Assembly: GCA_039602395.1 (NCBI GenBank)
Contig: JBCNJP010000234.1
Span: forward strand, 62,001-126,000
Length of the DNA: 64,000 nt
Source: Deinandra increscens subsp. villosa
Lineage: Eukaryota; Streptophyta; Magnoliopsida; Asterales; Asteraceae
Reading direction: 5' to 3'
Both the position numbers and the translations under genes were made by a program. This document shows positions 33,891-45,361 of the stretch, one piece after another. Below the pieces are notes generated by a model. The model had not been told where the DNA came from. It did not search any database and was given only the letters and a program-made list of their open reading frames with translations. Numbering within the stretch: the stretch's first letter is position 1; every line of letters starts with the position of its first letter.

Positions 33891-34599
33891 TCCGGTAAAT
33901 ACATTCCAAGTTCAACTTGAGATAGGATGGCACGAACTACCAGTTTTAAAGAATTACCAAATAGGGATATTAATTACTTTTAATATTTAATCATCGTCAG
34001 ACACGAACGATAAAACCCTATCTCCACTCGGGACCAGTAAATTAATTTAACCTAATTAAATTACTAAGTTGTCGCGAATGGCATATTGTGTGTTAAACGG
34101 CATAAGGTCTTGATCTCGCTCGAGCCATACAAGCGAGATCATATGGGACAATTTAAAATTAAATTAAATTATAAAATGGTGAACGATCGAGATGGCAACT
34201 CTGTGCGATCTGGAATCCTGTTCAGCTCCCACTTGCTTTGACATCCCTCTTGCGTGTGTCCAGTCTTCGACTTTTGGTTACATACAAATTTACAATTACT
34301 AAAACTACTTCTAGTAACCTAGCTCTAAATTTGTACAACTTTGAAACCCAAAAACGGGTCCATGAACCAAAATCAAAAACAGCCAATTGGGCCAACAACT
34401 TGGGCCAAACAGAGAAAAACAATACACGCCAAAACATTTACACATTCATATAAAATGGAGGGGTCGGCCGTAACACACAATAAAATATATATAGAATTAA
34501 AATAACAAATTAGATTAATTCTAATTCGCAATTTGGATTTAAGTCGAAATTGCGAACTATTGGTCACGAAAAGACCGAATCTGGTTTGCGCGCGGTGAT

Positions 34600-34616
34600 A
34601 ATGGCTCTGATACCAC
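34600..34616 (-). promoter_or_regulatory. Primer-binding site of copia D
   Basis: On the minus strand TGGTATCAGAGCCATT follows the 5' LTR after one or two bases. This is a perfect complement to the 3' end of initiator Met-tRNA. Confidence 0.95.
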
Positions 34617-35812
34617 TGTTGGGTTTTTAAAGTGGGATCCGGGTTACCGATTTTAATTTTATTAAAACCGATTTATTAATTAAATTAATTCTCAATTAAT
34701 TTGGCAGCGGAAACAATTAAAACGCGGATGCAACCGTAACAGGATCAATCACCGAAACACGACAAACACAGAAAAACATATTTATTTAAAATAAATAAAT
34801 AATTAAATATCTAATAAATTAGATATACCTTGGAGGGTTCCGAGCAACCGCTCGAGACACCCGGATTCAACGGGCTCGCGCTAGGACGAACTGAGACGTC
34901 TGATTCGAATCTTCGAGACAGATCATCAACGGCGGCATCGGCGGCGGCGGCGACAGGCGGCGGCGGCGGTAGTGGCGGCGGCGGTGGTAGGGATACCACC
35001 GGTGGTGGTGACAAAACCTTCTCCGTCGGGATGGCCACCGGGACCGATCCCACAACGAACGACTCGCCGGAGATCAGAGGAGGGGCGGCGGCGGCGGACG
35101 GGTAAAGCGGCGCCGGCCACGACGACGCGACCGGGCGCGGCGGTCTCGGCTGCGCCGGCAGCGCGAGAACCACCGGCCGGTGGTCGCGCGGCGGCGCATG
35201 AGGGGCAGCGGCGGCGGCGGCGGCGGCTTGAGCCGCGGCGGCGGCTCGGGCTGCGGCTTCGGCTTCGGCTCGGGCTGCGGCTTCGGCTCGGGCTGCGACA
35301 GCTTCGCTCTCGAGTCGGGCACAGATACTGGCAAGACGGGGATCCATCGGAAATCACGGACGGATCACGGTGGTGGAGACGGGGCGGCGACGGCGGTCGA
35401 CGGCGGAGGAGCCGGCTTCGACGGGTTCGGCGCAGGGAGAGAGAGAGAGAGGAGATTAGGGTTTTTGGTGACTTGTGTTTCAATCCTCCTCCTTTTCTCA
35501 TTTAATATTAAATTCGCGGACCGGGGCCAGACGGACTGGGCCCGGTCGCGATCTCCTTTAATCCACCAACCGATCAGTCTGTTAATCCGGTAACAACTGA
35601 TCGGTTCGTCTTTTAATTACCGAGTATTTTGAACCGATAGATTTTGTCGATTTAAATAAATAATTAATATTTATTTAATTCACCATTTAGTTCGTTTATT
35701 TCTAATTAACAATTAATTAGATATAATAGTCCGTTGACCCGGGTGTAACTCTTACGGGTCAATATCGGTCGGGTTCGTTAATCTGTCGGGTCAGGACACC
35801 ATATATCCAACA
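34617..35812 (-). repeat. Right (5') LTR of copia D
   Basis: 1196 bases. Reading on the minus strand: an AT-rich upstream part, a possible TATA-like ATTTAATATTAAAT near 35497-35511, a CT-rich leader (CTCCTCTCTCTCTCTC near 35445), then the ATG at 35347 of the Ala/Pro-rich frame and the donor-like site at 34829/34828. The promoter assignment is weak; the LTR limits are firm. Confidence 0.95.
34829..35347 (-). CDS. LTR-encoded Ala/Pro-rich exon, putative N terminus of copia D polyprotein
   Basis: 173 codons from MDPRLASICARLESEAVAAR to SEPSK. Residues 1-50 are almost entirely Ala, Glu, Arg and Gln (ARAEAAARAEAEAAARAAAA), likely one long helix. The middle is Pro-rich (PPRDHRPVVLALPAQPRPPR; LPPPPPLPPPPP), and the end is Ser/Pro-rich. 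Only this frame runs through to the donor AAG|GTATAT; spliced in phase 0 to 33445 it would extend gag by 184 residues. The frame is open in both LTR copies despite a 9-bp indel. Against it: the block is GC-rich and triplet-repetitive, so overlapping frames on both strands are also long. Confidence 0.45.
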
Positions 35813-35817
35813 CCTCT

Positions 35818-37189
35818 TGCAAGCCAGACCAGCGCCCAAACCGTCCGAACACTTCACATTTGCATTTAATTTAGCAACAAGAAAGTTTTTAATCTGTACC
35901 TGCTGGTTAGCATCTTCTTCATAACAAAAACCCTAAACTAGTCCGCCATTTATGAATCAGAAGCTCAAGACGTACGAATACAGAGATGAAGGAAACAATT
36001 ATAACTTCTGTATTCGACCATAAATAAGTTGTGGGAATACCTTGAACGTGAGACGATCACCAAAACGCAAGACGGTAGTGACAAACTTGAACCGTAACCC
36101 GAACTCGGGATTTCCCTCACCAAAAGTATACCCGATGCTTCAGTCGCTAATGGGGTGCTCGAATACTGACGGTGAAGCTTGAATGGTTGCGCGAGACTGA
36201 CGGTTAAAGGAAAAAAAACAAAGGTGAACAATCTCTGATGAAGGTTGTCGGGCCTTCTTCTTTCTGCGTTGGTTTGCGGTAGCAACAGGAATGAGAGGGG
36301 GGATGGTTGGAGTACGAAATGATTGAGAGTCAATTTTCATGACCTCAAAGATGTTGCATGACCTATTAGCTTCGTAACAACACATCGAATTGAATCGAGA
36401 TTTGACTGAGTCGGTTACCAGAGTGATGTCGACCGTCGTCGACGGTTTCAGTTTCCATCGGGTTTTTTTTTTCTTTTATTATAACTTTTGTTTCAAATTG
36501 AATTTCATTAATTGACATAATTAGTCCCTCTCGATTATCACTAGTACTATTGGAGTACTCAATTTTAAATAATTACAGAAGTGACCCTCAACAACTTAAG
36601 TAAAACAAAGAAGAAGTAAAAAAGTTGGCACAATTGACCCCTCACAATTACAAATCATCGGTTAACTCTAACGGAGTTAATGGGGAAAAACCTTCACCGT
36701 ATAAATGCGTGTGTTTGGTCAAATATAGTCAACGTACATTATTTATAAGATGTAAACCCTACTTGGTTCACATAAAATCATGAATACGAACTTATAATTG
36801 TATAAGTGGTTCACGTAAAATGATGAATATGAACTCATAACGATACGTATTTAACCCACATACAATCATAAAACTTTACTTGTAACCATGTGATACATCG
36901 TCACATAAAAATAAGTTACGTGAATACATATACATACCTATCACATGAAATCATAAGTTCAGTCGCCACATAAAATGACGAAACGTTCACATGAAATCAT
37001 AATGTATGATCTATATAAAATCACAAAATATCAAACGACTAGACTCACGTGCATGCTCGTATAGTGATGATTACACAAACTTTAGTTTGCTGAAGTCAAC
37101 AAAGTCAACACATAAATGCTCACACCATATTTATACCAGTTTGAGTTTAGTTACGTCAGGAAAAAGACTTGAAAAGAAGGATTGTAACA
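35818..37189 (-). repeat. Left LTR of C, second segment
   Basis: Continues the C LTR after the copia insertion and aligns with 43990-45350. It includes a block near 36140-36460 giving a 122-codon minus-strand frame that is not preserved at the same place in the right LTR, so it is not counted as a gene. Ends GATTGTAACA at 37189. Confidence 0.9.
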
Positions 37190-37322
37190 GTATCCCCTTG
37201 TTGAAAAATTTTCGTCCCAAAAATTGCATAACGCAGTTAACGAGTTAGACACAAAGAAAAGAAAAGAAAAATCTCAGTCGTCACATCATCCCCTTGTTGA
37301 AAGAATTTCGTCCCGAAATTTA
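37190..37322 (-). promoter_or_regulatory. Duplicated polypurine tract of element C
   Basis: ATCCCCTTGTTGAAA occurs at 37192 and again near 37288, each followed by TTTTCGTCCC or ATTTCGTCCCGAAAT. On the minus strand this gives two CAACAAGGGGAT tracts with an upstream GGGACGAAAT motif. The copy touching the LTR is the presumed functional tract. Confidence 0.7.
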
Positions 37323-40300
37323 AATTAGTGAAAATTGTTTGAAAGGTCGAATTGACGGTAGCGTATCGAAAGAATTCAGGTTTCCTACTCCAAAAGGAGT
37401 GATGGATGTTATGATCAAGAATGAGTACCGTATGTTGAGAAGATGTCAAATGTCCATGAATTTCAAAGGGAATTCAAATCGAAAGTATAGAAAGTGATTT
37501 TCTCATCAAGCGCTTCTACAGGAAGAGTCGAACAACGCATTGCAGGAATCGTGTCGAGTGATAAGACTAACAAGGTAACATGATAACGTAAATATCTGTA
37601 ATCAAAATTTCAATGCAAAGAAGGACTATAATATGTCTGCGTAGCCTCCAACTACTGTACCTAATGCCGTAAGTGTGATTTCCATTTCGTGTCTCGATTT
37701 TGTTAAACGCATTCGGATTCACCATTAATCCAAGTGAATTGAACAGAAGGGAATTTGAGTATGAGAAAATTATGTGTGCATCAAGTCAATCAACGTTTTC
37801 TTAATAGACCCATTGTCTAATGAAAACGTAAACGTCTGATTTTTGCCTACCAACTAGCACATATCACAGATACACAAGACTGATCAAGTATTCCTAAGGA
37901 TTCATTGGTTGATTTAGTGCTTTATGGAGTTATGACCAACTAATTTCACATGGTTCGTAATAACATTTAAAATCAGTTTTCATGCAATACGGTTTAGATG
38001 GCATTTGAGTCTTTATGAAGGCTTCATTTAATGGTTGATATGGTTAACGCATACTAGCATGCAATTTATTATGTAAGTTTTACCATACAACACATAAAAT
38101 TGGCCTAACATTAGATATACTAGCATACAACCCTAGCATGGCATATCTCTATTATATAAGTTTATAAACTAACCAACACAACCCATACGGTGCAAAGTTG
38201 ACGGGGCAACTTCACACAATCATGTCATTCCCACCGAGGTAGGAGACTTATGACCTTGTATGGTGTATGGTTTTCATACTCAATCAAGTTAATACATTCA
38301 CAACATGTCATTTTTTTTGGTTTCTAACACGTTTCATACATATAACCAATCATGCAATATTACGAAACTTATGTTTAATTTAGCACTTCAATAATTAATA
38401 TGTTTCTATAACGTAAACGTATAATTAGATTCTCAAATTTTTAGCATGCATAAACACATATGTTTTATAAACATTTATCATGAGAATATCAGAATCAAAG
38501 GAACTATTTATCATGGTTAAAATGATTCAACAGTTGCTCGCATACAAACATATAACTGGTAGCACACTAATTCTGTGACAAAAGGACTGAGGTCTAAAGA
38601 GAATCCAATAAAGAGCCCATTGCTATTTAAAAGGTAACACTTAGCGGTTTATTTAAAAAAATTACTCAATTCTGTTAAGAATTGTTCAAAAAATCATATA
38701 GACAATTAGGTACAAATTCAAGTTGGAGTTTAGTATCATACAACATATCATCATGCACATTACCTTGCTAAAGAATCAAAAATTTAGTGTGAAGATCTTA
38801 CAAAACCAAAGTGTATCTATTAGGTACCGAATATCCAAAAGTGATATGCAAGATTACGCATGGCATCAAGCATGAGAATAGCAACTAGAGAAAAAGCACC
38901 AACGACTTAGTTCATGAATTTGAGTAAGCGATGAGATATAAATCTTATGATAGTTGTAACTACACATTCCAAGGATGACATGTGAGTTTAAACTGGCACT
39001 AGTGAAGATACCAGTAGGGAGGATGCAAATAACGTAATGGATAGTATAAAATCAGAGAGAAACATATATGGCGTGCTATACAGGATTTGGCAACGAATCT
39101 GCGTAAATATATATCGAAATGAAAGTGTCGAAGATTATACAATCCAATAGAGTAAACATCTGGTTAGGGAAATCTTCATTATTTAAGCTTACCTGTGTGT
39201 CCAATCTCCTTGGTGTTCTTGCGCTTCATGCGTCACGCTTCCTTTCTTGTCAAAAAATCGGTTCAAATGGTCTTCAAAAGTATGATGAAAGTGTTAAAAA
39301 AGGGGTGTTTGCAAAACACAAAACATCAGGATGTTCAAAAGTGGCTTTGGCTTGGGTTGCCTGTATATATGCATTTTGCTAGGGTTTAGTGCAAGCTTAC
39401 CGCGGGTCAAAAGATCAAATTGGATGTTCCATAGAAAAGGACCGGGGCTATCACCTCAGTGAATGCCAGAGGGTTTATAAAAAATAGGAAATCGACCCAA
39501 AAGTAGTGTCCCTCAAACAAAATTCGATCTACTTCTGAACACATGCTTCTAAAAGTTGGAGTGGTTCATTCGTTCAAGCATTTTGTCATTAATATGAAGA
39601 GAAAGAAAAAAAATCTCTGGTATTCAAACGTTGATGTTCATCTGAGTCAATAAGCACGTAGGAGAGTTTTCTAAAACCATGGAGTTTGATTATTTCGGGC
39701 ATGTCTCTTCTGGTAGAAATATGTAAGGGATATCTGTAATCTCGGAGAAAGTAGCATTAAGCCTTTTTGTCAAGGAACTAGTCCCGTTAGATGGAGTTTC
39801 TCAAGATGAGGCTCTTGTGTATGACTCTAAAGTCAATCCTCGGTCCGATACTGGTCCCACATTCAACGTGCCACCAATGTTTATATATAGGGTGTACCGC
39901 AGCTAACCCACCATACTACTAGCACCTTGAAGGCGTACTAGCTACCTACCATTAATAGTTATTAGCCAAACTACATTGGGTATTATAATCCGAAATAGAG
40001 GACGTCAAGTTTCTCCCATACGTTAGAATGTAAACAGGGGAACCTCAATACATTGTACAAACAAAAAGTGTAGGTATTTCCATTCACAAGACCAATAGGA
40101 TGCACAGAGTTTGTCGTTCTAGTGAAGATCGTCGAGAGGTTGGCACGCGCAGTGCAAATATCATAAAGCTTCAGATTTTAAGAGGATTAAAATTTTAAAC
40201 AGGCCATAAGGTTTAAGTTCAAGCTGGGAGTTCATCAATGAAAGTTTTCTGAAAAGGATGATGAGGATTTGTGTACCAGAAATTTATCAATAGTTTCTAT

Positions 40301-42310
40301 GACAGGAGCGATAATAAATATACAATGTATGGATAACTTGGTGTACTCAATACGTAAAAAGGGAAAATACCAGGTCGTTAGTACGATTAGCTATAGGTAA
40401 TCCAGAAGTTCATGCTCGATGGGTGTGAATAGAGTTTCCATGAAAGGATTTGCATTATTAATGCGATAAAGGCGCAAGGTAATCTCATCATCGATGGTGT
40501 TAACTTGTTGATATGCTAAACAAAAATGTATTACTTTCCGACTCCAAAACTTAAAAGCTTACCCAGGGTATAAAGGATTACAAAAGCATGAGCATAAGAA
40601 ATTCCCGGTTGCTAAATCATGAAAGGTTTGAGTTATGCAAACAAAATCGATAGTACAGGCTCAGGAGATCAATCGGAATAGTACTTACGTTAAAACCGGG
40701 AGTCATTGTTCAAATCCAGGAATGCTTTCCACTAATATTACCCTATTAGGAAAAAAAAGCACGCTTGTGGTGAGGTAGGCAGTTTGTGTGATCGTGATGA
40801 GGCTATTAGCGCAAGAAATATCCAGGAGCACTCGACTAGAAAGGGAAACCTCACAAGAGTTTTCAGCTAAAAAATATATGTTCCAGTGCTCGCGATATAT
40901 TAATTTATATAACCCGTTTATTCACTGTTGCCCTAGGTATTCGTCCGGTGAATGTATATTAGAGTTGTCTGACGATCACAAAGTTCTAGTGATTGGTATG
41001 GTCTGTATAGTCGTGAAGGTAGAATTATAATTCAATATGAATTCAAACTAGTCAAATATTTCGTCAAGAGTTTTCGTAGTAAAAAAAACTTGTCATATAA
41101 TTACACGAGTGAAACGATGTCCCTTCAGGACTAGCATTCATAATATGTTTCAAAATAGTTCTCGAAGGGATTAGAATCCGTATACAGGAGATATAAGATC
41201 ATGCGTGATAACGTTTACAAAGATAGATGACTTTGATCATCTGTTTGAGTTCCACATGTTAAACATTCAATGCCACGAGGATATTTTTTTTACAGGAATT
41301 TGGTCCCAATACGACCATTGGCTTGCCTAGTAGGATTCTCCAGGATTTCCATATTCTGCAAATTACATTTACATGTGTACCCATAACTGTGATTTACTTT
41401 ATATGATCACCCTAGTTCCTCTTACTTCAGCTACCAGGTTTGATGTGGTCACTAACCCATGGTTATCTTGACCAGAGACAAGTTCTGAGAGTAAAATGTT
41501 TGCTTTACTTGGAATGACCCACCAGAAGCGAGTCAACCAGAAATTTAGCTCAATAGGATTTGAATAGAGTTTATGACACATACCGACTTGATCACAAAGC
41601 GGTACATAAAGAGAAAACTTTATTTGACCAAGTACCGTTGAGGTTATAAAAGTTGTTCCCAAGTTGTGTTATCTCGATGCACAACGCAATAGAAACGAGA
41701 AGAGGGGGATCTTAAAAGATCACGGCAAATGTGAAAACGATCAAGGTAATAGAGACAGATACAAGTGCCCCCACGGGCAACCACTTGAATACACACAATG
41801 TTGCCACTACTGAAGTTGGATGATTGCACTATTAGCATATCATGATTACATTTCCTAAAATGATAGTTCAACGACGCAGGTAGGTCAGGTTCAACACAAA
41901 TCTCACACACTAGGAGGAAAAGGTTTAAGAACATGAAGAAGAAGTATCACAACATCTTTCTAAGTAGGTTCTCGTCCAATGTCTGGGTACTACACCCAGT
42001 CCTTCACTCTAGAAAAATCCCAAGGAGCAACCCGCTCGTCAAGAGTGAAGATGTGATCCTCTGATCTGATTCGATGTCTCGTCATCCATGGATGCTAACC
42101 AAGAGGTACATGGCTCATAGAGGTTAAGGAAAATGACTAAAGAATAATCGGCTCCTCGACGTGAGTATAAAGGGATTGAACGATGTAAACGACATATCGT
42201 AAATTAGGTGCGTGTAGGAGTGCATATCAAGATGCATGAAAAATTGTTTAAGTGCATCTAAGGTACTACAGTTACAGTCTAAGACGAAACTTAGTTCGCT
42301 GTAACCAATG
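37323..42310 (-). other. Non-coding interior of element C
   Basis: About 5 kb with no gag or pol homology and only chance frames below 100 codons. The block at 39840-39960 (CTCGGTCCGA, TATATATAGGGTGTACCGC, AGCTAACCCACC) is shared with element B at 13530-13640, while the flanks have diverged. Small A/T-rich repeats are present; nothing else was recognised. Confidence 0.7.
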
Positions 42311-42325
42311 GCTCTTATACTAATC
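42311..42325 (-). promoter_or_regulatory. Degenerate primer-binding site of element C
   Basis: On the minus strand the bases next to the right LTR read TTAGTATAAGAGCCA, a mutated form of TGGTATCAGAGCCA. The decay agrees with the older age suggested by LTR divergence. Confidence 0.75.
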
Positions 42326-43350
42326 TGTCAGACCCCAAAAAATCCACGCGCAGAATACCACCGCAGGGAGCGTGACAAACCAGGATTGCCGTCTATTAGT
42401 TACACCAAACGTCCGATAATTTATAAAAACGTTTCATATTTCATTAAAATATAAGTTCATAGTTTTACAAATGCGGAAGCTTAAATACAATAAAAGTGTC
42501 AAAATAAAAACATCGTCACCCAAGGTGACGTGACTCATCCAAATACGCTAAAAGTGTTTCACAGGCTCATGCATGCGTACTCGTGATACTCGAACATTTG
42601 AAACCTGAGAAATGACATGCTAAAAAGTGTCAACACAAAGGTTGGTGAGTTCACAGGTTTATCAGTTCATAAATAGTTCCAGTTTAATGTAAATCGACTG
42701 TTCAATAATAGTCACAAGTCAGTGTAAAACAACAGTTCATAGACAGTTCAAGTTTAGTTTAAAATCCAGATAATATATCAATAGCTAGCTAGGCTATTTT
42801 CAATAAATTAGTGCACATTTGACTAGATAAACTAGCTATCCAGTTACTGAAGCTTGACTAGTTCAATTGTGCCTCGTTAAGACTAAGAAGTTTATAACAC
42901 CCGATCGATATCCAATGGTGTTAGTGCGACTGACCCGGGTGGGGCTGTCAGTAGATCTACTAAATAAGTTCCCGTTGATGCCACATTAACAGTAACTCTA
43001 AAAGTGAGGACTTTTCAATAAGTGTGTCACTATCATTCAGGTGATATATTTATCTAACAGTTCAAGTGTTTGCATGTTAATCTCCCTTAACAGGATTTAA
43101 AATAGTAAAATGGGGCCATGAAACTCACCTTCGGGTGCACAGCAAATCCAGATAAATAACAACAGCACGTATCAAGAACGGGTCTTGCGAAAGAAATCAG
43201 TCACCTAACGAGCATACAAGTATAAGTGTGTGTTCAAACAAAACGACCAAGTCTAACGTAAACGACAAAATGAATGATCGTAAAGTCTGGAACAAGTCGA
43301 CGATGACACGTTTTCCAAATCCGAGCATTTAGCGAAACAACACGAAAAAG

Positions 43351-43394
<44 letters not shown>

Positions 43395-43576
43395 ATAATA
43401 TATAATTTTTAAGTTCAGATGTCCTAATTAATTATACATATAATATATATTTAATCCAAACGCGCAAATGATGCTAATATCGAGATTACAAAATGAGATA
43501 CTTATATATAAAAGTTCACATAAAATATCTAATCGTTTCAATAACCTAGGGATATACGTTTATATACTAACTGACG

Positions 43577-43613
<37 letters not shown>

Positions 43614-45350
43614 TATTCCTTTTTATGTAAAACCATGATTTATTTAATTGATATATATATATAGTTCAAAATGACAAAGTTTACGGGTTTAATAGTCCAA
43701 AATATATTTTACGGGTTTAAAACTTCTTAAGAATCAATTTTAAACAAGTTTTAGTTGCCCCAATGCATAAAATTTCAAAGATAAAGAAAAACAGGAGGAA
43801 ATAAGGTCGCCCAGGTTCGAACCCGTGACATGTCACTCACAAACAAACACTCTGACCGCTGGGACACTTTCTGATTTGATAACAAACTCGAATCTATTTC
43901 TTTTATAAATTTAGCATACTAAAAACCGGGTTTTCAAAAGTGAAAATAGGGGGAAAAAATGGGGACGACGAGGATCGAGCTCGGGACCTCGCGCAAGCCA
44001 TACCAGCGCCCAAACCCTCCGGACACTTCATGTTTGCATTTAACTCAGCAACAGGAAAGTTTTTAATCTGTACCCGCTGGTTATCATCTTCTTCATAAGA
44101 AGAACCCTAAACTGGTCCGCCATTTATGAATCAGAAGCTCAAGACGGGCGAATATAAAGATAAAGGAAACAATTATAACTTCTGTATTCAACCATAAATA
44201 AGTTGTGGGAATACCTTGAACGTGAGACGATCACCGAAACACGAGACGGTAATGACAAACTTGAACCGCAACCCGAACTCGGGATTTCCCTCACCGAAAG
44301 TATACCCGATGCTTCAGTCGCTGCTGGGGTGCTCGACTACTGACGGTGAATCTGCAATGGTTGCACGAGACTGATGGTTAAAGGAAAAAAACAAAGGCGA
44401 ACAATCTCTGATGAAGGTTGTCGGGCCTTCTTCTTACTGCATTGGTTTGCGATAGCAACAGGAAAGAGAGGGGGATGGTTGGAGTACGAAATGATTGAGA
44501 GTCAAGTTTCATGACCTTAAAGATGTTGCGTGACCTATTAGCTTCGTAATAGCAGATCGAATTGAATTGAGATTTGATTGAGTTGGTTACCAGAGTGATG
44601 TCGACCGTCGTCGACGGTTTCAGTTTCCATCGGGGGTTTATTTTAACTTTTTCTTCAAATTGAATTCCGTGAATTGATAGCATTAGTCCCTCCCGATTAT
44701 CACTAGTACTATAAGAGTACTCAATTTTAAATAATTGCAGAAGTGACCCTCAACAACTTGAGTAAAACAAAGAACAAGTTTAAAAGTTGGCACAATTGAC
44801 CCCTCACAATTACAAATCATCGACTAACTCTAACGAAGTTAATGGGGAATAACCTTCACCGTATAAATGCGTGTGTTTGGCAAAATAAAGTCAACGTACA
44901 ATATTTATAAGATGTAAACCCTACTTGGTTCACATAAAATTATGAATATGAACTTATAATTGTATAGGTGGTCCACATAAAATGATGAATATGAACTCAT
45001 AACGATACGTATTTAACCCACATACAATCATAAAACTTTACTTGTAACCATGTGATATATCATCACATAAAAATAAGTTACATGAATACATATACATACC
45101 TATCACATGAAATCATAAGGTCAGTCGCAACATAAAATGACGAAACGGTCACATGAAATTATAACGTATGATCTATATAAAATCACAAAATATCAAACGA
45201 CTAGACTCACGTCATGCTCGTATAGTGATGATTACACAAACTCTAGTTTGCTAAAGTCAACAAAGTCAACAGATAAATGCTCACACCACATTTATACCAG
45301 TTTGAGTTCAGTTACGTCAGGGAAAAGACTTGAAAAGAAGGATTGTCACA
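42326..45350 (-). repeat. Right (5') LTR of element C
   Basis: 3025 bases. Two long AT dinucleotide runs lie at about 43352-43391 and 43580-43611. Two tRNA-like modules on the minus strand lie at about 43805-43875 (GGGTTCGAACCTGGGC with upstream GTCCCAGCGG) and 43965-44035 (weaker box GAGCTCGATCC). A CGTCGACGGTTTCAG block near 44600 is shared with the left LTR at 36430. Confidence 0.9.
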
Positions 45351-45361
45351 CGATCGGTTAA
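45351..45361. other. Short host segment between C and E
   Basis: CGATC (45351-45355) directly follows the right LTR of C and should be its target duplication, with the partner in the gap. GTTAA (45357-45361) directly precedes LTR E and pairs with GTTAG at 47971-47975. Confidence 0.6.

Larger units (their letters stand above)
33446..34828 (-). other. Predicted 1.38 kb intron in the leader of copia D
   Basis: On the minus strand a donor AAG|GTATAT ends the LTR frame at 34829, and an acceptor TTGCTTATTTTCAG|AAGG precedes 33445. The bases between contain the end of the LTR, the primer-binding site and the leader. Joining is phase 0 and leaves an open frame of 11 codons (KAKENSPPLSS) before the Met at 33412. 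Unspliced RNA would serve as genome, spliced RNA as message. Inference from sequence only. Confidence 0.5.
27540..35812 (-). mobile_element. Ty1/copia retrotransposon D, near-intact
   Basis: LTRs 27540-28726 (1187 bp) and 34617-35812 (1196 bp) begin TGTTGGG and end ATATCCAACA. The flanking duplication is CCTCT (27535-27539, 35813-35817). A perfect Met-tRNA primer site lies next to the right LTR and a polypurine tract next to the left, so it reads on the minus strand. One uninterrupted 1287-codon gag-pol frame occupies 29549-33412, with the copia order PR-INT-RT-RH. LTRs differ by one 9-bp triplet-repeat indel and roughly ten substitutions. It sits in the left LTR of C. The only obvious coding defect is His in place of the first Asp of the RT YVDD box. 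Confidence 0.97.
26779..45350 (-). mobile_element. Non-autonomous LTR retrotransposon C (gypsy-related), split by copia D
   Basis: The right LTR is 42326-45350 (starts TGTCAGACCCC, ends GATTGTCACA). The left LTR is visible as 27279-27539 plus 35818-37189, starting inside the gap and ending GATTGTAACA. The two match in order throughout but are clearly more diverged than the LTRs of B. A degenerate primer-binding site abuts the right LTR and a polypurine tract the left, so it reads on the minus strand. The 5.1 kb interior encodes no recognisable protein. The right flank begins CGATC, the predicted target duplication. Confidence 0.85.

Noticed and set aside
35965..36385. 122-codon minus-strand ORF in the left LTR of C
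   Set aside because: The matching region of the right LTR (44378-44683) is open in a different extent and frame, so the frame is not preserved.
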